5,796 nucleotides of DNA from Brevundimonas sp. (GTDB lineage Bacteria; Pseudomonadota; Alphaproteobacteria; Caulobacterales; Caulobacteraceae). Below are positions 1 through 5,796 of this stretch, piece by piece. Made by a program: the position numbers and the translations under genes. The DNA is taken from contig JANJTI010000341.1 in NCBI GenBank assembly GCA_024711185.1, forward strand, positions 1 to 5,796, read 5' to 3'. Position 1 is the stretch's first letter. Every line of letters starts with the position of its first letter. The notes below the pieces were generated by a model. That model was not told the origin of the DNA, searched no databases, and saw only the letters and a program-made list of their open reading frames with translations.

Positions 1-2
1 CC

Positions 3-557
3 ATGTTCATCCAGACCGAACCGACACCGAACCCGAACGCGCTCAAGTTCCTGCCGGGGCGGGACGTGGCGTCCGAGCCGCGCGAGTTCCGCTCCATCGA
101 AGAGGCCGCCGCTTCGCCGCTCGCAGAGGCCCTCTTCGAGCTGGAGGGGGTCAGCGGGGTCTTCTTCGGCGCGGACTACATCTCCGTCACGCGCGAGCCG
201 CACGGGCCGGGTTGGCCGGCGCTGAAACCCGCCGCCCTGACCGCGATCATGGATCACTTCATGTCGGGCGCGCCGCTCCTGCGGGACGGCGGCGCAGGTC
301 CGGAATCCGCCGGCGAAGACACCGAACTGGTGCTGGAGATCAAGGCCCTGCTCGACAGCCGCATTCGGCCCGCGGTCGCCCAGGACGGCGGCGACATCCT
401 GTTCGACGCCTTCGACGAGGCCACCGGCGTCCTGACGCTCCGGATGCGCGGCGCCTGCGCCGGCTGCCCCTCGTCTTCCGCCACCCTGAAGGCGGGGGTC
501 GAGCAGATGATGAAGCACTACATCCCCGAGGTGACCCGGGTCGAACAGGTGCTCTGA
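3..557 (+). CDS. NifU/Nfu1-type iron-sulfur cluster scaffold or carrier protein
   Basis: The protein has 184 residues. Residues 1 to about 90 match the Nfu N-terminal domain, with the characteristic opening MFIQTEPTPNPNALKFLPG. A short Gly/Glu-rich linker (about 93-107) leads to the NifU C-terminal domain (about 108-180), which carries the cluster-binding pair C152-A-G-C155 followed by Pro. In this family two subunits bridge one [4Fe-4S] cluster through these cysteines and pass it to client enzymes in the cytoplasm. The N-IscU and ferredoxin-like domains of nitrogen-fixation NifU are absent, so this is a housekeeping Nfu1-like protein and not the nif scaffold. The start is chosen because the family signature begins exactly at this ATG; only two bases of upstream sequence are present, so its promoter and ribosome binding site cannot be seen. 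A later client in the window, MiaB, is a known type of Nfu target. Confidence 0.95.
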   Translation: MFIQTEPTPNPNALKFLPGRDVASEPREFRSIEEAAASPLAEALFELEGVSGVFFGADYISVTREPHGPGWPALKPAALTAIMDHFMSGAPLLRDGGAGPESAGEDTELVLEIKALLDSRIRPAVAQDGGDILFDAFDEATGVLTLRMRGACAGCPSSSATLKAGVEQMMKHYIPEVTRVEQVL

Positions 558-564
558 GGCCGCC

Positions 565-581
565 GAAACGAAACCGTCTCG
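565..581 (+). promoter_or_regulatory. Candidate operator upstream of first HTH gene
   Basis: The 17-base element GAAACGAAACCGTCTCG shares 11 of 17 positions, with the same spacing, with an element at 1231-1247 upstream of the second regulator gene. The common pattern is GAAACG-N3-CCGT-N-T. It is an imperfect dyad here (4 of 6 arm positions complementary). It lies about 34 bp before the start codon, overlapping or just upstream of where a -35 box would fall. The shared pattern is seen directly; operator function is inferred. Confidence 0.35.
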
Positions 582-601
582 TCTTCGTGACGCGGCTCGG
601 C

Positions 602-607
602 GATAAT
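602..607 (+). promoter_or_regulatory. -10-like box, putative leaderless promoter of first HTH gene
   Basis: GATAAT matches the TATAAT -10 consensus at 5 of 6 positions and ends 7 nt before the ATG at 615, so transcription would begin at or next to the start codon. No Shine-Dalgarno sequence is present in the gap (cggcgtc directly precedes the ATG). A good -35 box is not obvious; TCGTCT at 579-584 has 17-bp spacing but is poor. Leaderless mRNAs are common in Caulobacter relatives. Confidence 0.4.
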
Positions 608-614
608 CGGCGTC

Positions 615-1199
615 ATGGCGCGGTTCGAGACCGATAGCGAGGCAAGACGCCTCGGCGAGGCTCTCGCCGGGCTGCGGCGGGCGTGCGGCCTCAGCCAGGC
701 CGAGGCTGGCCGTCGTGCGGGAATGACCGGGCAGGGCTGGGGCCTGTACGAAGCGGGCAAACGGTCCGGACTTTACCGCCCCGACGTCCAGCGACGGCTG
801 CTGGCGGCGCTCGACGTGTCGCCGGCGGATCCCGACGGGGCCGGCGCCGGCCCGGCAGGGCTCCTGGACGCAGCGCGCGGCATGCGCAGTCCGGCGGCGT
901 CGTGGGAGGAGCCGGCGCCACCGCCCGCCCGCCGGTTGCGGCTGTCCGACGACTCACTCGCGCCCTGGGCCGGCTCCGGGGTGGTGCTGGAGTACCTTCC
1001 GGGCCGCTGGCCCCGGCGCGGGCAGGGTTGTGTGGTGGAGACGGCCGACGGACGGCTTCTGCCTCGCCTCTACGAACGGGTGGACGGCGACGTACTTGTC
1101 GTGCGGGGCGGCCCCGGGGGGCTGGCGGCCGAGGAGCATCTGCCGGATGCGTCCGCCCTCGTGGTCTCGGCCGTGGTCGCCAGACTGGAGTCGGAATGA
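615..1199 (+). CDS. XRE-family HTH regulator with degenerate S24 (LexA/CI-like) C-terminal domain
   Basis: The protein has 194 residues. Residues about 12-70 form a Cro/CI-type helix-turn-helix, with LSQAEAGRRAGMT as helix 2, the turn and the start of the recognition helix, then GWGLYEAGKR. A Pro/Ala/Gly-rich linker (about 71-106) precedes a domain at about 108-192 that resembles the S24 peptidase-like domain of phage CI and LexA repressors: DDSLAP (112-117) sits where the nucleophile Ser motif lies, followed by a hydrophobic strand, a PRRGQGCVVE strand and LLPRLYERVDG (148-158). In autocleaving relatives the last segment carries the catalytic Lys (KRLY-type); here that position reads Pro150, so self-cleavage is doubtful and the domain may only dimerise or sense a ligand. 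The start follows a -10-like box with no Shine-Dalgarno sequence. It most likely represses its own and perhaps the next gene. No target is known; family assignment is good, function is inferred. Confidence 0.8.
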   Translation: MARFETDSEARRLGEALAGLRRACGLSQAEAGRRAGMTGQGWGLYEAGKRSGLYRPDVQRRLLAALDVSPADPDGAGAGPAGLLDAARGMRSPAASWEEPAPPPARRLRLSDDSLAPWAGSGVVLEYLPGRWPRRGQGCVVETADGRLLPRLYERVDGDVLVVRGGPGGLAAEEHLPDASALVVSAVVARLESE

Positions 1200-1213
1200 A
1201 ACAAAAACGTTGC
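1198..1213 (+). promoter_or_regulatory. Degenerate second operator-like element before second HTH gene
   Basis: GAAACAAAAACGTTGC begins within the stop codon of the first regulator. It keeps the GAAAC-N5-CGT spacing of the elements at 565 and 1231 but departs at several positions. Its start lies 33 bp upstream of the 1231 element, close to three helical turns, which would place two bound proteins on one face of the DNA. A weak match in a locally A-rich stretch, so chance is possible. Confidence 0.2.
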
Positions 1214-1230
1214 CTTCTTGCCGTGAATAT

Positions 1231-1247
1231 GAAACGGTTCCGTTTGC
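1231..1247 (+). promoter_or_regulatory. Perfect-dyad candidate operator upstream of second HTH gene
   Basis: Within this element AAACGG (1232-1237), TT, CCGTTT (1240-1245) is a perfect 6-2-6 inverted repeat, a size typical of binding sites for dimeric XRE proteins. It ends three bases before the Shine-Dalgarno sequence, so a bound repressor would cover the likely transcription or translation initiation region. The flanking pattern recurs at 565-581. The dyad is seen directly; which of the two regulators binds it is not known. Confidence 0.45.
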
Positions 1248-1256
1248 AGGAGGAGG
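1248..1256 (+). promoter_or_regulatory. Strong Shine-Dalgarno sequence of second HTH gene
   Basis: AGGAGGAGG ends 9 nt before the ATG at 1266. It is the strongest ribosome binding site in the window and fixes the start of the second regulator. It contrasts with the first regulator, fur and miaB, which have none. Confidence 0.8.
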
Positions 1257-1265
1257 CGGACGGAC

Positions 1266-1649
1266 ATGGGCAGGGCCGGTGGAGCGGACGAGGTGGACTG
1301 CTACGTCGGGGCCCGCATCAGCCTGAGGCGCTCGGCGCTCGGCCTGTCCCAGTCGGCGCTCGCCCAGCGCATCGGGGTGAGCTTCCAGCAGGTCCAGAAA
1401 TACGAGACGGGGCAGAACCGCATTTCGGCGTCGCGGCTGCACCGGGTGGCGGCGGTGCTTGGAACGTCTGTGGAATCATTCTTTCCGCCAGACGAAGACC
1501 CGTCTTCCACGCGTGCCGGCGTTCAGGTTCTGAGGTCGCTCACCGCGACCGCGGACGGACGCGCGGTGGCCGCGGGTTTTCCGATGATCGCGGACCGCGA
1601 CCTGCGTCAGGCGGTCGCGCGTATCGTCACGGCCCTGGCTCGGGCCTGA
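1266..1649 (+). CDS. Small XRE-family transcriptional regulator (PhrR/PraR-like)
   Basis: The protein has 127 residues with one Cro/CI-type helix-turn-helix at about 14-71: VGARISLRRSALGLSQSALAQ, then the recognition region SFQQVQKYETGQNRISASRL (39-58) and a closing helix ending in SVESFF. The FQQVQKYE-x-G-x-NR-x-xASRL signature is typical of the alphaproteobacterial group containing PhrR and PraR. The C-terminal tail (about 88-127) has the usual pattern of a 'GRAVAAGF' helix and a final 'RQAVARIVTALA' helix. The domain layout is complete and nothing is missing. It is preceded by a strong Shine-Dalgarno sequence and a perfect dyad that may be its own operator. Only 25 bp separate it from tsaB, so read-through into tsaB-rimI is possible. 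The family is clear; the targets cannot be read from sequence. Confidence 0.88.
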   Translation: MGRAGGADEVDCYVGARISLRRSALGLSQSALAQRIGVSFQQVQKYETGQNRISASRLHRVAAVLGTSVESFFPPDEDPSSTRAGVQVLRSLTATADGRAVAAGFPMIADRDLRQAVARIVTALARA

Positions 1650-1674
1650 ACTTCGCCGCCCGGGGAGTTCGGGA

Positions 1675-2346
1675 ATGCGGGTGATGGTGATCGACACTGC
1701 TCTCGGGCTCTGCACGGCCGGCATCTTCGAGGTGAACGGCCGGGCGGCCCCGGTCGGCGTGCGCTCCTTCGAGATGACCAAGGGACACCAGGAACGTCTG
1801 GGCGGACTGGCGCGCGACGCCCTGGCGGAGGCGGGCGGGCTCGACGGCGTGGAGCGGGTCGGCGTCACCGTGGGGCCCGGATCGTTCACCGGCCTCAGGG
1901 TCGGCCTCGCCTTCGCCCAGGGCCTGGGCGCCGCCACGGGCCTCCCGGTGGTGGGAATCTCGACCCTCGACGCGCTCGCCGCCTCGGCGGACGGGCGGGA
2001 CGTGGCGGCCCTCGTCGACGCCCGCCGGGGCCAGGTCTACGCCCGCCTGTGGCGGGCCGGGGTGGCGATGGGGCCTGCGGAAGCCCTGACGCTGGAGACG
2101 GCGCGCGGGCGACTGGCGGGGTTCGCCGAAGGGGCCGTCCTCGTCGGTTCCGGGGCGGCGCTTCTCGACGACGCGGCCATCGGGGCGACGATTCTCGACC
2201 TGCCGGGGCCGGCTCCCGCGGCGCTGGCCCGTCTGACCGCGTCGGCCGATCCGGCCGCGGCTTTCCCTTCGCCGCTCTATCTCCGGGCTCCTGACGCCGT
2301 TCCTCCCACCCGCGCGCCGGGGCAGGCCCGCCTGGCCCGACCGTGA
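1675..2346 (+). CDS. tsaB: TsaB, tRNA threonylcarbamoyladenosine (t6A37) biosynthesis protein
   Basis: The protein has 223 residues, close to the usual TsaB length. It opens with the ASKHA-fold strand MRVMVIDTALGLCTAGIF, carries the diagnostic GPGSFTGLRVGL motif at 67-78, the DARRGQVYAR segment at 115-124 and the C-terminal PLYLRAPDA (200-208). TsaB is the non-catalytic paralogue of TsaD; with TsaD and TsaE it transfers threonylcarbamoyl from the TsaC product to A37 of ANN-decoding tRNAs in the cytoplasm. The start at 1675 is supported by GGAG (1664-1667), 7 nt upstream, and by the family N-terminus; a later ATG at 1684 would cut into the first strand. The stop codon overlaps the GTG start of rimI by 4 bp, indicating translational coupling, and tsaB-rimI adjacency is very common in bacteria. 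TsaD itself is not in the window. Confidence 0.96.
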   Translation: MRVMVIDTALGLCTAGIFEVNGRAAPVGVRSFEMTKGHQERLGGLARDALAEAGGLDGVERVGVTVGPGSFTGLRVGLAFAQGLGAATGLPVVGISTLDALAASADGRDVAALVDARRGQVYARLWRAGVAMGPAEALTLETARGRLAGFAEGAVLVGSGAALLDDAAIGATILDLPGPAPAALARLTASADPAAAFPSPLYLRAPDAVPPTRAPGQARLARP

Positions 2347-2786
2347 TCCGGTCGGCCCGGCCCGACCCCGAGCGACTTGCGCGCCTGCACGCCAGCGCCT
2401 TCGACGCCCCATGGGATGCCGCCGCCCTGGCCGCCCTCCTGGCGCAACCGGGCGTGTTCGCGATCGAACGGCCTGACGGCTTCATCCTGATGCGGACGGC
2501 GGCCGACGAAGCCGAGATCCTGACCCTCGCCGTCCAGCCCGCGGCCCGTCGGAGGGGACTGGGCCGTGAGCTGACCGCCGCCGGGTTGGCGCGGGCGCGG
2601 ACGCTCGGTGCGGAGCGGGTCTTCCTCGAGGTGGCCGAGGACAATGCACCCGCCCGGGCCCTGTACGGCCGCCTGGGCTTCACAGAGGCCGGCCGACGCC
2701 CGGCCTATTACGCGAGTTCCGACGGTCGCCGCCGCGACGCCTTCGTGCTGGCGCTCAATTTCCCGCCTCCGGCTTCCCTCCCGTAG
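2343..2786 (+). CDS. rimI: RimI-like GNAT N-acetyltransferase (ribosomal protein S18 N-alpha-acetyltransferase)
   Basis: The protein has 147 residues and is a single GNAT domain. Strand 4 ILTLAVQPAARRRGLG (59-74) contains the acetyl-CoA pyrophosphate-binding RxxGxG motif (R69, G72, G74). The second half has the RimI hallmark EVAEDNAPARALYGRLGF (96-113) followed by RRPAYY (118-123), whose Tyr residues fit the general-acid position. RimI acetylates the N-terminal amine of ribosomal protein S18, although some homologues act on other N-termini or lysines, so substrate is by family only. It uses a GTG start inside the tsaB stop (GTGA overlap) and has no Shine-Dalgarno sequence of its own, implying translation coupled to tsaB. 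No internal ATG would leave an intact domain. The adjacent tsaB strongly supports rimI over a generic acetyltransferase. Confidence 0.9.
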   Translation: MIRSARPDPERLARLHASAFDAPWDAAALAALLAQPGVFAIERPDGFILMRTAADEAEILTLAVQPAARRRGLGRELTAAGLARARTLGAERVFLEVAEDNAPARALYGRLGFTEAGRRPAYYASSDGRRRDAFVLALNFPPPASLP

Positions 2787-2802
2787 CGGGGCCGCCTATT
2801 CT
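2774..2802 (+). promoter_or_regulatory. Putative leaderless promoter of fur
   Basis: TTCCCT (2774-2779) and TATTCT (2797-2802) are spaced by 17 bp and resemble -35 and -10 boxes. The -10 ends 6 nt before the fur ATG at 2809, and there is no Shine-Dalgarno sequence, so the transcript would start at the initiation codon. The -35 lies inside the 3' end of rimI. No convincing Fur-box palindrome is visible here. Confidence 0.4.
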
Positions 2803-2808
2803 CAATTC

Positions 2809-3285
2809 ATGGACCGGATCGAGAAACTCTGCGCCGAGCGCGGCATGCGGATGACCGAGCAGCGCCGCGTCATCGCCCGCGTCCTGTCGTCCGCTGACGA
2901 TCATCCGGACGTCGAGGAGCTGTACCGCCGCGCTTCGGCCATCGATCCGCACATCTCGATCGCCACCGTCTATCGCACCGTGCGGCTGTTCGAGGAGGCC
3001 GGCGTGGTCGAGAAGCACGACTTCGGCGACGGTCGCAGCCGTTACGAGGAAGCCGGGGACGACCACCACGATCACCTGATCGACACCCGGACCGGCGAGG
3101 TCATCGAGTTCTTCGACGCGGAGATCGAGCGACTGAAGAACGAGATCGCCGGGCGCCTCGGCTTCGAGCTGGTCGGGCACAAACTCGAACTCTACGGCAA
3201 GCCGATCGACGGCGCCGAACCGTCGAGCCGCGAGGGCCTGATCTTCAAGCGCCACGCCCGCCGCGACGACGACGCGGCGGCCTGA
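2809..3285 (+). CDS. fur: Fur, ferric uptake regulator
   Basis: The protein has 158 residues. A winged-helix DNA-binding domain occupies about 1-80 ([24 protein letters not shown], and the recognition helix [17 protein letters not shown] at 49-65), followed by a dimerisation and metal-binding domain. Likely metal ligands by alignment to E. coli Fur are H32, E80, H86, D88, H89, E107 and H124. The enterobacterial structural zinc pair C93/C96 is replaced by D92 and T95, as is usual in alphaproteobacterial Fur. Fe(II)-loaded Fur represses iron uptake genes and can activate iron-using ones. The open frame extends upstream to 2608, but that part overlaps rimI and looks nothing like Fur; the ATG at 2809 gives the family N-terminus [17 protein letters not shown] Mur or Zur role is less likely, since the sequence is closest in pattern to Caulobacter-type Fur. 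Confidence 0.93.
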   Translation: MDRIEKLCAERGMRMTEQRRVIARVLSSADDHPDVEELYRRASAIDPHISIATVYRTVRLFEEAGVVEKHDFGDGRSRYEEAGDDHHDHLIDTRTGEVIEFFDAEIERLKNEIAGRLGFELVGHKLELYGKPIDGAEPSSREGLIFKRHARRDDDAAA

Positions 3286-3300
3286 TCGCCTTGCCGCCGC
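3274..3300 (+). repeat. GC-rich inverted repeat across the fur stop codon
   Basis: GCGGCGGC (3274-3281) and GCCGCCGC (3293-3300) are perfectly complementary 8-base arms around an 11-base loop containing the fur stop. No T-run follows (only TTT at 3304-3306), so it is a poor intrinsic terminator by itself, though it could slow polymerase or protect the fur mRNA 3' end. The right arm overlaps the putative miaB -35 box. A second small hairpin, CGCCG-GTTT-CGGCG, occurs at 3298-3311. GC-rich coding sequence can give such pairs by chance. Confidence 0.35.
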
Positions 3301-3319
3301 CGGTTTCGGCGATCATAAG
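3291..3319 (+). promoter_or_regulatory. Putative leaderless promoter of miaB
   Basis: TTGCCG (3291-3296) and CATAAG (3314-3319) are separated by exactly 17 bp and are the best -35/-10 pair in the window. The -10 ends 6 nt before the miaB ATG at 3326, with no Shine-Dalgarno sequence between (ccggcc precedes the ATG), so a leaderless mRNA is predicted. It would drive miaB-phoH-ybeY separately from fur. Confidence 0.45.
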
Positions 3320-3325
3320 CCGGCC

Positions 3326-4698
<1,373 letters not shown>

Positions 4699-4699
<1 letters not shown>

Positions 4700-5694
4700 T
4701 GGCGCGCGAGACCGAGTTTCTGGCCCTGGACGACGCCGCCCTGCGCGCCGTCATCGGTCCGAACAGCCGCCACGTCGCCCTGATCGAGGACGCGTTCAAG
4801 GTGCTGATCGAGGCTCCGGGCGGCGGCGTGACCATCAATGGCTCGCCCAAGGATCGGGCGCAGGCCAGACGGGTGGTGCAGACGCTTTCGGACCGTGCCG
4901 ACACCGGCGCCGAGATCACCGAGGCTGACGTCCGCACGGCGCTGGGCGCGGCGGTGACCGCCCCGCGTCCGGGGCAGGGTCGCACCGTGCCGGACGCCGT
5001 GGCCCTGCCGGTCGGCCGCCGCGGGGCCATCGCGCCGAAGACCGCCGCCCAGGCCCGCTACCTCGAGATGCTGTCGCGCTGCGAACTGAGCTTCGGCGTC
5101 GGCCCGGCCGGCACCGGCAAGACCTTCCTCGCGGCGGCCTACGGCGCGTCGCTGCTGCGCCGGGGACAGGTCGACCGGCTGGTCATCACCCGTCCGGCGG
5201 TCGAGGCCGGGGAGAAGCTGGGCTTCCTGCCCGGCGACCTGAACGAGAAGGTCGATCCCTACCTCGCTCCCATCTGGGAGGCGCTGAACGACATCCTCGG
5301 GCCCGACGATGTGCGCCGCCGGCGGGACAAGGGCGAGATCGAGGCGGCGCCCATCGCCTTCATGCGCGGCCGCACGCTGGCGCACGCCTTCATCATCGTC
5401 GACGAGGCCCAGAACACCTCGCGGCTGCAGATGAAGATGGTGCTGACCCGCCTCGGCGAGGGCGCGCGCATGGTGGTCACCGGCGACCCCTCGCAGATCG
5501 ATCTGCTCAATCCCCGCGATTCCGGCCTCGGCCACGCGCTGCGGATTCTCGACGGCGTCGAGGGCGTCGGCATGCTGAAGTTCGAGGCCTCCGACGTCGT
5601 CCGACACGCCATGGTCGAGCGGATCGTGCGCGCCTACGACGCGGACGCGTCGAAGCAGCGTCCCCGGGCGGATCTGGAAGACCCCGACCGGTGA
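4699..5694 (+). CDS. ybeZ: PhoH-family ATPase (YbeZ)
   Basis: The protein has 331 residues. A small KH-like N-terminal region (about 10-85, with FKVLIEAPGGGVTINGS) precedes the PhoH P-loop NTPase domain (about 110-315). Walker A is GPAGTGKT (135-142), Walker B is FIIVDEAQNT (231-240, D235/E236), and TGDPSQIDL (261-269) fits sensor I, all intact. PhoH/YbeZ binds ATP and is thought to work with the endoribonuclease YbeY, its direct neighbour, in 16S rRNA maturation and RNA turnover; the exact activity is less settled. The ATG overlaps the miaB stop (TGATG), so translation is probably coupled. The reading frame is open far upstream of 4699, but that part lies out of frame inside miaB and has shadow-ORF composition. 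The order miaB-ybeZ-ybeY matches E. coli and most alphaproteobacteria. The symbol phoH is also used for this gene. Confidence 0.95.
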
Positions 5695-5796
5695 TCGAGG
5701 TTGAGATCGAGGACGATGGTTGGTCGAGGGCCCTGCCTTCCGCGGCGGAGCTGGTCCGGCGGGCGGCCGCCGCGGCGCTTGGACCGGCGGCCGGAG
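5691..5796 (+). CDS. ybeY: YbeY endoribonuclease / rRNA maturation factor (N-terminal fragment, cut by window end)
   Basis: Only 35 codons are visible, and the frame is still open at the last base. The product begins MIEVEIEDDGWSRALPSAAE and continues with an Ala-rich helix; this is the usual start of alphaproteobacterial YbeY. The family's HGxLHLxGYDH metal-binding motif lies beyond the window, so catalytic integrity cannot be judged. YbeY is a zinc-dependent RNase needed for 16S rRNA 3'-end maturation and ribosome quality control. The GTG start overlaps the ybeZ stop by 4 bp (GTGA), and GGAAG (5676-5680) lies 10 nt upstream as a plausible ribosome binding site. Identification rests on the N-terminus plus the position directly after ybeZ, which is the standard arrangement. 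Confidence 0.85.
   Translation, partial: MIEVEIEDDGWSRALPSAAELVRRAAAAALGPAAG

Noticed and set aside
1188..1192. GAGTC (GANTC, CcrM methylation) site just before the regulator gap
   Set aside because: A single GANTC site within coding sequence, and others occur in genes elsewhere in the window; nothing ties it to a promoter or cell-cycle control.
683..1684. 333-residue plus-strand frame spanning both HTH genes
   Set aside because: It is out of frame with two recognisable regulators and Arg/Gly-rich throughout. The strong Shine-Dalgarno at 1248 serves the 1266 start, not this frame.
2608..2808. Upstream extension of the fur reading frame
   Set aside because: It overlaps rimI in another frame and does not resemble Fur; the family N-terminus begins at 2809.
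2786..2811. Possible Fur box at the fur promoter
   Set aside because: The stretch around TATTCTCAATTC has some A/T symmetry but does not fit a 7-1-7 or 9-1-9 Fur palindrome well enough to claim autoregulation.

Overview
The window is a dense, high-GC, all-plus-strand stretch of bacterial chromosome. Protein content and gene order point to an alphaproteobacterium, most likely Caulobacterales (Brevundimonas/Caulobacter-like). The evidence is a Fur lacking the enterobacterial CxxC zinc pair, a NifU-type protein with the alphaproteobacterial/mitochondrial Nfu1 layout, and the run tsaB-rimI-fur-miaB-phoH-ybeY. The assignment rests on recognising these families by eye, not on a database search.

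Layout: (1) 3-557, an Nfu1/NifU-type Fe-S scaffold or carrier protein. (2) 615-1649, two small helix-turn-helix regulator genes, one with a degenerate LexA/CI (S24)-like C-terminal domain and one compact XRE protein of the PhrR/PraR type. (3) 1675-2786, tsaB and rimI, overlapping by 4 bp. (4) 2809-3285, fur. (5) 3326-5796, miaB, phoH (ybeZ) and the first 35 codons of ybeY, joined by stop/start overlaps; ybeY runs off the window edge. No gap between genes exceeds about 66 bp, and I see no tRNA, rRNA, CRISPR array or insertion sequence.

Most genes are conserved housekeeping functions. TsaB takes part in t6A37 and MiaB in ms2i6A37 tRNA modification. Nfu proteins supply Fe-S clusters to enzymes such as MiaB. 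Fur reports iron status. YbeZ and YbeY act together in rRNA maturation and RNA quality control. The least ordinary part is the regulator pair. Related GAAACG-N3-CCGTNT elements lie upstream of both regulator genes, one of them a perfect 6-2-6 dyad, which suggests a small auto- or cross-regulating module. Three genes (the first regulator, fur and miaB) lack a Shine-Dalgarno sequence and have a -10-like hexamer 6-7 nt before the start codon, as expected for leaderless mRNAs. I found no convincing new multi-gene system.
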